Shown: positions 29,162 to 35,232 of the stretch, piece by piece
Layout: each line of letters starts with the position of its first letter
Numbering within the stretch: position 1 is the first letter of the stretch
IMG/VR virus record: IMGVR_UViG_3300046524_000415
Span: 1 to 35,232 of that record
Direction: 5' to 3' (one strand)
DNA length: 35,232 bases
From: a virus
Program-made: the position numbers and the translations under genes
Notes under the pieces: generated by a model
Databases searched by the model: none
Told to the model about the DNA's origin: nothing
The model's input: the letters and a program-made list of their open reading frames with translations, nothing else

Positions 29162-29402
29162 TTCCATCGGCCTGCGGCGTGAGCAGGTCGCGGCGCTGGG
29201 GGTGCTCATCAAGCAGCCGGAAATCTTCGTGGCGCTGGAGAGTATCTTTTGCGACATGCGTGCAACTGCGCTGCATGACTATGACGCGGCAAAGGAAGCA
29301 CTGGTGTTTGCGGAGGGCGCACGCGGCGTGGCACAGATCGCGCACGGCAAGTTGCTGGTGCTGAACGACATTCTCGACCTGTTCGCGAGGCAGAAAGTCT
29401 GA
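29139..29402 (+). CDS. Small helical phage protein
   Basis: This 87-residue protein probably starts at GTG 29139, overlapping the previous gene by 23 bases; GTG 29148 is an alternative, as no ATG fits the conserved-looking part. Helical content is high (REQVAALGVLIKQPEIFVAL, LHDYDAAKEALVFAEGARGV). It lies just before the scaffold gene and may help head assembly. Confidence 0.6.
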   Translation: MRNVAGRNSIGLRREQVAALGVLIKQPEIFVALESIFCDMRATALHDYDAAKEALVFAEGARGVAQIAHGKLLVLNDILDLFARQKV

Positions 29403-29422
29403 CGAAGGTGCAGGAGTGAAAC

Positions 29423-30448
29423 ATGGCAACACGCCACCCCGCCGCCGAAGCGGCGGAAGCATTCAACAGTGACGCTGGCCAGGGTCGGCGCGCAGCGGAG
29501 CCGTCCGCCGATGCACCGGCAGCGCCAGCGGCGACGAAAGCCGAACCGGCTGCTGCATCTGCCCCTCCCGCAGCGCCTGCGACAACGCCGAAGGCCGAGT
29601 CCCGCACGCCGCCCGACCCTGACATCGACGGCCTGCGGGCGCGGCTCGCGCAGTCCGAGGCTGACCGTGAGAGTTCGCGTCAGGCCGCGCTCGACGCCGC
29701 GCGCCTGATTGAGCAGTACGAGACGAACGGTGTCAATACCGCCGAACAGTTGAAGGCGGCACGCGCACGCATTGCGGAGGTCGAGCGGCAGAACGAGGAT
29801 GCCGCAGCGCAGCTTCGCCAGGCCCAGCGTGAGCGCAGCTATGCGATTGACTACTCCGGGCTGGAAAGTGTCACGGTCGAGGCTGCACGGGAACTGGACG
29901 AAAAGCTCCTGCGTCCGCGCCTGATGCGCATAGAGGACGAATACCAGCGCTCGCTGCGTGACGCGCAGACGGCGTTCGACAACCGTGTGAAGGAACTGAC
30001 TGCAGGTCAGTCACGACTCACGGACACACAGAAGGATACGGCGCTCGCGCTGACCAACCGCGAGATTCTGCGCAAACACGGTGACTTCAAGGCGCTGCTG
30101 GGCCAGCCGGAATTCAACGGCTTTCTCGACAAACGGATACCCGGTTCGCGCCATACCTACGGCGAGGAAATGAGGTCCGCCTATTACGACGGCGACGCGG
30201 ACTACGTGGTCCACGTTGTGGACACATACAAGGAAGCGCGTGGCGAAAACCCCGATCTGACGAAAGTTGCAGACGCGGGCGTGACGAAGGTCGCAACCGA
30301 ACCGGCTGCGCCGACGGGGCGCGTGCACACGATGAAGGAATACGAGGACATGAGCTTCAAATTCCGCAGCCGCCAGATCACGGGGGACACCTGGAAGAAG
30401 TATCGCGCGGACTTTGATCGCGCGGAGGCCGAAGGCCGGGTGCAATAA
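29423..30448 (+). CDS. Scaffolding protein (probable)
   Basis: This 341-residue protein has an Ala/Pro-rich disordered start (PSADAPAAPAATKAEPAAAS), a long charged coiled coil (ADRESSRQAALDAARLIEQY, VERQNEDAAAQLRQAQRERS) and a C-terminal Arg/Lys-rich helix (SRQITGDTWKKYRADFDRA), with no enzyme motif. This and the position directly before the major capsid gene fit an internal scaffold that shapes the prohead and leaves later. Confidence 0.8.
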   Translation: MATRHPAAEAAEAFNSDAGQGRRAAEPSADAPAAPAATKAEPAAASAPPAAPATTPKAESRTPPDPDIDGLRARLAQSEADRESSRQAALDAARLIEQYETNGVNTAEQLKAARARIAEVERQNEDAAAQLRQAQRERSYAIDYSGLESVTVEAARELDEKLLRPRLMRIEDEYQRSLRDAQTAFDNRVKELTAGQSRLTDTQKDTALALTNREILRKHGDFKALLGQPEFNGFLDKRIPGSRHTYGEEMRSAYYDGDADYVVHVVDTYKEARGENPDLTKVADAGVTKVATEPAAPTGRVHTMKEYEDMSFKFRSRQITGDTWKKYRADFDRAEAEGRVQ

Positions 30449-30563
30449 GATGGTACGTTGAAGGCAGGGTACGACCGGCTACGTGTCGGCAATGGGGTTC
30501 TACATAACTGATGTTTAGTTGTGCAGACGATTTCGCATTGCTGATGAGTTGATGGAGGTCGGC
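30449..30563. other. Short leader of the capsid gene
   Basis: No gene. The stretch between scaffold and capsid genes is long for this operon. It holds the GGAGG ribosome site just before 30564 and possibly an extra promoter, which I cannot define. Confidence 0.4.
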
Positions 30564-31511
30564 ATGACTATCGCTACTGCTTCGGGGTTTGGCGGACTCG
30601 AAAACACGCCGCTCGCGCGCATCGGCTACTACAACAAGATCATCGCGCGGGGGTGGGAAAAGGATTTCCTGCCGCTCATCACGAACACCGAGATTGACGA
30701 GCGCATCACGCAGTGCAATCAGGTGGTCCAGTTTACCCGTCAGCCTCTGGCGGGTCCGTGGCGTCCGTATGAGAAGAACCAGGAGCTGGTGCCTGAACAG
30801 GTCACGCCCGAGGGCTTCTGCATGCGTATCTGCAATGCCGCGTACAAGGACCTCAAGTTCGACAAACTGGACATCGCGCGCATCTGTGACCGCTTCGCAC
30901 CGTTTGAGGAATCGCTGCTCGATTCCGCGTATCAGGGCCTCGCTGAAGAATGGCGCTGTTATGTGCTGAACGGCATGGTGCTGGAGACGAGCGCGAAGAA
31001 CAAGGGCAACCACGCAGGCAAGTCCTGCAACATCGACCTGGGCACGATCAATGCGCCGCGCGTGATTACCGGTGTGAGTTTCGGGCGTGAAGTCGCAAAG
31101 CTCAAGCGCACGCTGCAGGAAGCGCGACGGTGGGAAGACGGCAGGATGGTACTCATCATCCCGCCCGCAATCCAGGAACTGCTGGTCGAGTCACCCTATG
31201 CGAACGCGCTGCAGATGGGATCGTGCGTGGACTGCTCGCTGCTTGTGACCGGCCAGCTACCCGGCAAGATCGTCGGTTTCGACGTGTTCGTGACGAACGC
31301 GGTGCCTGCCGTGATCGACGCAACCACGCAGACAGAGGCGTACTACATCGTCGCGGCTCACCGCGACGCTTTCGCGTTTGCAGGCGACCTGATCGAAGGT
31401 GAGCTGGTGCGTCCGAGCCGCTACTTTGGCATCGAGTACCAGATGCTCGCGGTATGGGGTTCAAAAGCGATCCTGCCGGACGCGATGGCGATCGGCTACT
31501 GGACCGTCTGA
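30564..31511 (+). CDS. Major capsid protein (probable)
   Basis: This 315-residue protein starts behind TGGAGG. It lies after the scaffold and has capsid-like features: a helical segment (PFEESLLDSAYQGLAEEWRC), a long spine helix (GREVAKLKRTLQEARRWEDG), then VLIIPPAIQELLVESPYANA and a C-terminal beta part with TNAVPAVIDATTQTEAYYIV. This pattern (P22/N4-like or HK97-fold coat) and a strong initiation site suggest the coat protein. Eight Cys residues are notable. Confidence 0.8.
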   Translation: MTIATASGFGGLENTPLARIGYYNKIIARGWEKDFLPLITNTEIDERITQCNQVVQFTRQPLAGPWRPYEKNQELVPEQVTPEGFCMRICNAAYKDLKFDKLDIARICDRFAPFEESLLDSAYQGLAEEWRCYVLNGMVLETSAKNKGNHAGKSCNIDLGTINAPRVITGVSFGREVAKLKRTLQEARRWEDGRMVLIIPPAIQELLVESPYANALQMGSCVDCSLLVTGQLPGKIVGFDVFVTNAVPAVIDATTQTEAYYIVAAHRDAFAFAGDLIEGELVRPSRYFGIEYQMLAVWGSKAILPDAMAIGYWTV

Positions 31512-31532
31512 TACCACACAAGGGAGGCCAGC

Positions 31533-32153
31533 ATGGCAACGACGCACAACCTCTACAAGGGTGGGAACCAGCTTCTCACTTTCCCGTACTGCGACAGCCA
31601 GCGCGAATTCTCGCTGCCGTATCCCGAGCGTGTCGCAGGTGAATACGGGCGTGGCGACTTTACGCTGGGAGACAACATCCAGCCGTTTTACCGTCCGTAC
31701 CAGCAGGCCGTCATGCGGGACGTGAAGGCGGGCGACATCGTGAACCTGCTGTGCATTCCCGGTGAACATTCACTCAGCGAACTGCTCGTCAAGGTCGAGC
31801 CGGTCGCCCCGGCTATCGCGCCCGGATGCAGCAGCGTCGGGTGTATCGCCAACAGCATGGAGGATGTCACCATTGATATCGTGGGAAGCATCTATAACGT
31901 CGATGACGATGCGCTCGTGAAACCACCGGTTTCCAGGCTGACGATGCCCGGTGTGTTCGCCGGCATCGATGCGTCGGTCGAAAAGTCAATGCACGCTTTC
32001 ATGCCGGAATACGTTGAGCCGCTGAAGGTGCTGCTGATTGGCGTGCTTTTCGTGACGGGTCCAACGAACGCAGGCGAAACTTTCGCCGACCTCGCAGGCC
32101 GGATCACCGTCGTGGCCAAAGCCCACGACTTCCAGTTCCCTTTGATGAACTGA
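31533..32153 (+). CDS. Capsid-associated structural protein
   Basis: This 206-residue protein starts behind GGGAGG. It is beta-rich (MATTHNLYKGGNQLLTFPYC, VMRDVKAGDIVNLLCIPGEH, EPLKVLLIGVLFVTGPTNAG) without an enzyme motif. It directly follows the capsid gene, so a cement, decoration or head-completion role is most likely. No family is recognised. Confidence 0.7.
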   Translation: MATTHNLYKGGNQLLTFPYCDSQREFSLPYPERVAGEYGRGDFTLGDNIQPFYRPYQQAVMRDVKAGDIVNLLCIPGEHSLSELLVKVEPVAPAIAPGCSSVGCIANSMEDVTIDIVGSIYNVDDDALVKPPVSRLTMPGVFAGIDASVEKSMHAFMPEYVEPLKVLLIGVLFVTGPTNAGETFADLAGRITVVAKAHDFQFPLMN

Positions 32154-32157
32154 GGAC

Positions 32158-32280
32158 ATGATGGATCAACGCACGGATCAACAACGGACCGCACAGGCGC
32201 GCACGAACACGCGCTGCCGTTGTGGAAGTTCGCTGGGGTCACAGCGGGCTTCACAACCCGGCCCGCAACGCAACAAGTGA
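32158..32280 (+). CDS. Very small phage protein with CxC motif
   Basis: This 40-residue frame starts at 32158 behind GAGG (MMDQRTDQQRTAQARTNTRC) and contains RCRCGSS, a short zinc-knuckle-like pattern. Its TGA stop lies in the centre of a family II repeat (AAG-TGA-CTTG), as at 10186. The ribosome site and tight fit between neighbours support it, but it is short and could be non-functional. Confidence 0.5.
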   Translation: MMDQRTDQQRTAQARTNTRCRCGSSLGSQRASQPGPQRNK

Positions 32281-32284
32281 CTTG
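32274..32284. repeat. Family II repeat, site 7 (CAAGTGACTTG)
   Basis: Perfect copy with the stop codon of the 40-residue frame at its centre, 11 bases before the next ATG. Confidence 0.9.
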
Positions 32285-32295
32285 CAGAGCGCGCC

Positions 32296-32688
32296 ATGCC
32301 GAAAGGACGATTCAAGCTGCCAGCCGACGAGCGCCCGCGCCCGCCCGAGGAAGCCGAAGACCTTAACGGGCCGCCGCCTGTGGTGCCGCCCTGCGCGTAC
32401 CTGCGCGAGAAGGCAACGGGCGTGGTGCATGTGTACAGCGACTGGATGGCACGGCGCGGTGACCTGGTGGAAGCCTCCGATGGACCGGATGGCCTGCGCC
32501 CCGCTGGTACGTCGCTGGCTCCGCCACCGCCGCCACCGCCTCCACCGCCTCCCCGGCCTGCGCATGCACGGCAGGCGGTGGGTGCCCCCCCGCCACCGCC
32601 GCCACCGCCGCCACCCCGGCGTGAGAACGGAATTCCGCATAGTTCCGTGGAGTTGAGCCTCCATGCTCCTGAGTCAGGTACTCGATGA
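32296..32688 (+). CDS. Polyproline phage protein
   Basis: This 130-residue protein has a folded-looking N-terminal half (AYLREKATGVVHVYSDWMAR, then RGDLVEASDGPDG) and two uninterrupted proline runs of ten or more residues around positions 76 and 98. Such runs form rigid polyproline helices and stall ribosomes unless EF-P is present. It overlaps the start of the next gene by 26 bases. It is probably a virion component with a spacer-like tail. Confidence 0.7.
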   Translation: MPKGRFKLPADERPRPPEEAEDLNGPPPVVPPCAYLREKATGVVHVYSDWMARRGDLVEASDGPDGLRPAGTSLAPPPPPPPPPPPRPAHARQAVGAPPPPPPPPPPRRENGIPHSSVELSLHAPESGTR

Positions 32689-33397
32689 TCTCGCCGTCGA
32701 TCTTAACGACGCGGAAGAAGGCCACGCATTCCAGACCTGGACGCGCGGCCAGCTCCTCGCGTACCTGAACGAAGCGCTCTGCAACGCCTTCACGCTCAAT
32801 CCGTCGCTATTCAGCGAGACCATCGTGATCCAGTTGCAGGCAGGCAGCGACCAGCAGCCGTGCGACTGCACCATCCTGCACTGCATCATCGGGCAGACCG
32901 ATGCGCAGGGAACCCTGCTGGGCGGCTACCTGCCGCGCCGCTCGAATGCCGCCACCTATGCATGGTCAAAGCCGGGGTGCCCTGCCCCTGCCGGTGGGCC
33001 GTTCCGTCTTACGGGCTACAACTTCGATCCGCTGGAGAACGGTGGCTTCAGCGTGACGCCACCTGTGCCACCCGGTGTGAAGGTGTACGTGAAGGCGCGC
33101 TGCTCCACCCTGCCTGAAGCATTCACAAGCGCCGACCTTGACACGGAATGCTGTAGTGGTCGCGGTGGCAGCGACACTGACTGCCGGATGGTCACGGCGG
33201 CCAGGCAGTGGGTGCTGTTCCGCGCGCACATGGTGGACGAACAGAGCCTGTCTTCCGTGAACACGGCGATGATCCACCTGAAGCTGTACTTCCAGTTGCT
33301 TAACGTGCAGTTCAGTCGCCAGCTTGCGCAGCAGATCGGCGCGCTGTCCTCACCCTCCGCGGCTGCGGCGCTCTCAACCGCCCGGGTAACGATATGA
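32663..33397 (+). CDS. Head-tail adaptor-like protein, Cys-rich
   Basis: This 244-residue protein (MLLSQVLDDLAVDLNDAEEG) has an N-terminal helical part like phage head-tail connectors (WTRGQLLAYLNEALCNAFTL). A beta-rich middle with CDCTILHC and a CC pair follows, and helices at the C-terminus (WVLFRAHMVDEQSLSSVNTA). Its order after capsid genes suggests an adaptor or neck protein. It overlaps the next gene by four bases (ATGA). Confidence 0.7.
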   Translation: MLLSQVLDDLAVDLNDAEEGHAFQTWTRGQLLAYLNEALCNAFTLNPSLFSETIVIQLQAGSDQQPCDCTILHCIIGQTDAQGTLLGGYLPRRSNAATYAWSKPGCPAPAGGPFRLTGYNFDPLENGGFSVTPPVPPGVKVYVKARCSTLPEAFTSADLDTECCSGRGGSDTDCRMVTAARQWVLFRAHMVDEQSLSSVNTAMIHLKLYFQLLNVQFSRQLAQQIGALSSPSAAAALSTARVTI

Positions 33398-34041
33398 GCG
33401 TGATCTACGCCCCCTTCGAGACGGTGCCGTTTTCCGCGTTTACGCCGGAAGTGATCCTCGCGACTGGCGACTGTCCTGCCGAGATTGCGGAAAACTACCT
33501 GCGCCATGCGGCGATCGACTTCGCGGAGCGTTCACAGGTGCTCACACGGAAGTTTCATGTCAGCTTCCAGGCCTGCGTGCCGGACTACCTGATTGATCCG
33601 CCCGCGTGCGAGCGCATCGTGTCGATCCAGCGCGTGTGTCTTGACTGCGACTGCGCGGACAGTGTGATGGTCGCCCACGAGCCATGCCGCCTGCCGTCCG
33701 CCTGTGGCAACAGTGCGGTGTGGTACGAACCACCGGACATCATCAATGTGACGCCCGCACCGCGAAGCGATGACGACGGCGGACTCTGGCTGAAGTTCTC
33801 CGTCGCGCCACTGCGTGACGCATGTGAAGTCGACCGGATTTTCTATGAGCGCTACCACGAAGCCATCGTGCACGGCGCGCTCGCGCGACTGTTCGGCGTG
33901 AAGAAGACGGAGTGGCACGACCCGCAGCTTGCCGCGATGCATGATGTCAGGTACGACGACGGCGTGGCCGCTGCGGGCATGAACCGGCTTACCGGAGACA
34001 CCCGTGGTCCGTTCAGGATGAGGCACCGGAGAGTCGTATGA
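33394..34041 (+). CDS. Neck/connector-like phage protein, Cys-rich
   Basis: This 215-residue protein starts in an ATGA overlap (MSVIYAPFETVPFSAFTPEV). It has features of head-tail joining proteins: an early helical segment (AENYLRHAAIDFAERSQVLT), a beta domain, and a late helix near RIFYERYHEAIVHGALARLF. Nine Cys include the cluster CLDCDC. It is coupled to both neighbours, so these three proteins are probably made in fixed ratio. Confidence 0.7.
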   Translation: MSVIYAPFETVPFSAFTPEVILATGDCPAEIAENYLRHAAIDFAERSQVLTRKFHVSFQACVPDYLIDPPACERIVSIQRVCLDCDCADSVMVAHEPCRLPSACGNSAVWYEPPDIINVTPAPRSDDDGGLWLKFSVAPLRDACEVDRIFYERYHEAIVHGALARLFGVKKTEWHDPQLAAMHDVRYDDGVAAAGMNRLTGDTRGPFRMRHRRVV

Positions 34042-34943
34042 GCTGCAGATCGACACGCACGCCGGTCACCTGTCCGCCAGCGGAGCAGGCCGCGAAGCCC
34101 ACACCCTGCGCGCCGTTCTCCGTGTGCGTTGGCAACTACACACTTTGTTATGACGGCACGTGCTGCCAGCTCGCGGCGCGCAAGTGGCGCATTCCCGATG
34201 GGGTGTACAGCGCGATCCAGCTCCAGGACGGCTGCATTGTGGGCGTCGGTCAGGTGCCGGTGCCGTCCTACACCCCGCCGCCCTGCTGCGACCAGGAGTC
34301 GGGCGGCGATCCACCAACCGGTGTTCCGGTGTCGCCAGATGCCTGTAATCTCACTGCGATGGGACCGGCGGGCCTGCAGACCTTCCTCACCGTCGCACCT
34401 GGGAGCGGCGTAACCGTATCGGGCTGCGGCACGACCGGTGACCCGCTGCGGATATCTGCGTCCGCCTCGGGCGGCGGCAGTATCACGGCGCAGGCTGGCG
34501 ACAGTCCCATACGTGTGCAGGGCGACGGCTCGGCAACCGCCCCGCTCATTATTGGCATGAACAGGTCGGTGGACCCTGGCAACTACGGCGGCCTGATGGT
34601 CAACAGATATGGCCTCGTCACCGGTTATCAGCCCGAAAGTGGCGGCGCGACCGTTCACGCACTGGTTGGCATGGCTGGCATTGCCGCCGAAGAACAGCCG
34701 ATAGGCAGTGGCGTCTATGCGGTGGCCCTTGCCGCAACCGGCGTCAATGCAGCAAAGTACCGGCTGGGCCGCTATGACGTGGCGGTGAATGCGCAGGGGC
34801 AGATTACCAGCGTGACTGAAGCGTTCCCGGCGCTTACCGCAGGCACCTTCTACACGCCCGCCGACCCCTCGATTGCGGGTGACCGTCCGAAGCGTGTCAG
34901 CTACAACGCGGACGGGGTCATCACGGGTGTGCAGGCGGTATAG
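34038..34943 (+). CDS. Fibre-like structural protein with Cys-rich head
   Basis: This 301-residue protein starts in an ATGA overlap. The first ~100 residues carry most of twelve Cys (CVGNYTLCYDGTCCQLAARK, PPPCCDQ). The rest is Gly/Ser/Thr-rich beta sequence as in fibres (GPAGLQTFLTVAPGSGVTVS, ISASASGGGSITAQAGDSPI), ending in NAQGQITSVTEAF, a typical fibre repeat. It probably is a tail-spike or neck fibre. Confidence 0.7.
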   Translation: MSCRSTRTPVTCPPAEQAAKPTPCAPFSVCVGNYTLCYDGTCCQLAARKWRIPDGVYSAIQLQDGCIVGVGQVPVPSYTPPPCCDQESGGDPPTGVPVSPDACNLTAMGPAGLQTFLTVAPGSGVTVSGCGTTGDPLRISASASGGGSITAQAGDSPIRVQGDGSATAPLIIGMNRSVDPGNYGGLMVNRYGLVTGYQPESGGATVHALVGMAGIAAEEQPIGSGVYAVALAATGVNAAKYRLGRYDVAVNAQGQITSVTEAFPALTAGTFYTPADPSIAGDRPKRVSYNADGVITGVQAV

Positions 34944-34953
34944 GGAGTGCACG

Positions 34954-35232
34954 GTGCCTTCGATCCGCATCAATGACTTCTACGGCATCGTGCCGCGTCT
35001 GCATCCTGCCGACCTGAAGCCCGGCTACGCATCCATTGCGCACGATGTGCGTCTCTCGCACGGAACACTGATGGCCTGGCGCGAGCCGCAGCCGGTGGCC
35101 GACGTGCCGGCCGGTTCCCTCACCGTGCACGAGCTGGATTGCAAGTGGCTTGCATGGGACCGGTGCGTCGAGGTCGCGCAATGGTTACCTCACTGCATGA
35201 AACTCTTTGTGACGGGCAATGCACCATGGCCT
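34954..35232 (+). CDS. Phage tail-type structural protein (5' part)
   Basis: It starts at GTG 34954, behind GGGAG, and runs off the window. The 93 visible residues (VPSIRINDFYGIVPRLHPAD, then KPGYASIAHDVRLSHGTLMA) have the common start of podovirus tail/structural proteins that bind along the virion. Its place after the neck genes supports a tail-tube or stabiliser role. A one-mismatch family II-like sequence is at 35142-35152. Confidence 0.65.
   Translation, partial: MPSIRINDFYGIVPRLHPADLKPGYASIAHDVRLSHGTLMAWREPQPVADVPAGSLTVHELDCKWLAWDRCVEVAQWLPHCMKLFVTGNAPWP

Noticed and set aside
32518-32625. CCGCCACCG runs as a DNA repeat or CRISPR-like array
   Set aside because: They are low-complexity proline codons inside one open frame.
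35142-35152. CAAGTGGCTTG as an eighth family II site
   Set aside because: One central mismatch breaks the pattern; a single such match is expected by chance in a window of this size.

Overview
The window is G+C-rich double-stranded DNA whose protein families (DUF3560, FDXHR zinc finger, HigBA, secreted Rhs) and sequence style point to a Burkholderia/Paraburkholderia-type betaproteobacterium. It holds most of a tailed-phage-like element (prophage or phage-plasmid) next to a decayed accessory island. The right edge cuts through the phage late operon, so lysis and most tail genes lie outside. No intact integrase or repressor gene is visible.

Region 1 (1-8.5 kb) is an accessory/island part, mostly on the minus strand. 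It has an orphan HigB toxin; a toxin-fragment/immunity-like pair; a remnant in which an integrase N-terminus is joined to a broken copy of the phage DNA methyltransferase; a family 2 glycosyltransferase on the plus strand; a broken small gene; a complete HigBA toxin-antitoxin operon; and a Sec-exported YD-repeat (Rhs-like) protein with a coupled putative immunity gene. The two higB loci are paralogous direct repeats about 4.6 kb apart.

Region 2 (8.5-16.3 kb) is the leftward, early-type phage operon of small accessory proteins, with an N6-type DNA methyltransferase, a DUF3560 protein, a zinc-finger protein and a NUMOD1-like protein. Around 15.0-15.5 kb a gene-free, AT-rich stretch is filled with AAATGCAGG repeats and resembles an iteron origin. 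It sits beside a basic protein gene with its own terminator and promoter.

Region 3 (16.5-35.2 kb) is the rightward packaging and virion operon: small genes, an RHH regulator, terminase small and large subunits, portal, scaffold, major capsid protein and several Cys-rich structural proteins. Foreign 'moron' genes interrupt it, many on the opposite strand. They include a Ser/Thr protein kinase, a DUF4145 protein, a membrane zinc-ribbon protein, a membrane coiled-coil protein and a gene behind a LexA box.

The most striking feature is two unrelated families of short palindromic repeats. Family I (ATCACA-CCC-TRTGAT, nine sites, only in 2.5-16.4 kb) lies at gene junctions of the leftward genes. 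It often supplies the stop codon of one gene and the ribosome-binding region of the next, so unrelated proteins share an NHRV-like C-terminus. Family II (CAAGTSACTTG, seven perfect and two near-perfect sites, 8.5-32.3 kb) spans the whole phage part. It falls on or just after stop codons, over a promoter, and inside genes always as the same rare-codon K-S-L reading. Both resemble scattered repressor sites such as mycobacteriophage L5 stoperators or P1 C1 operators, and could be a two-tier silencing system. That function is inference.
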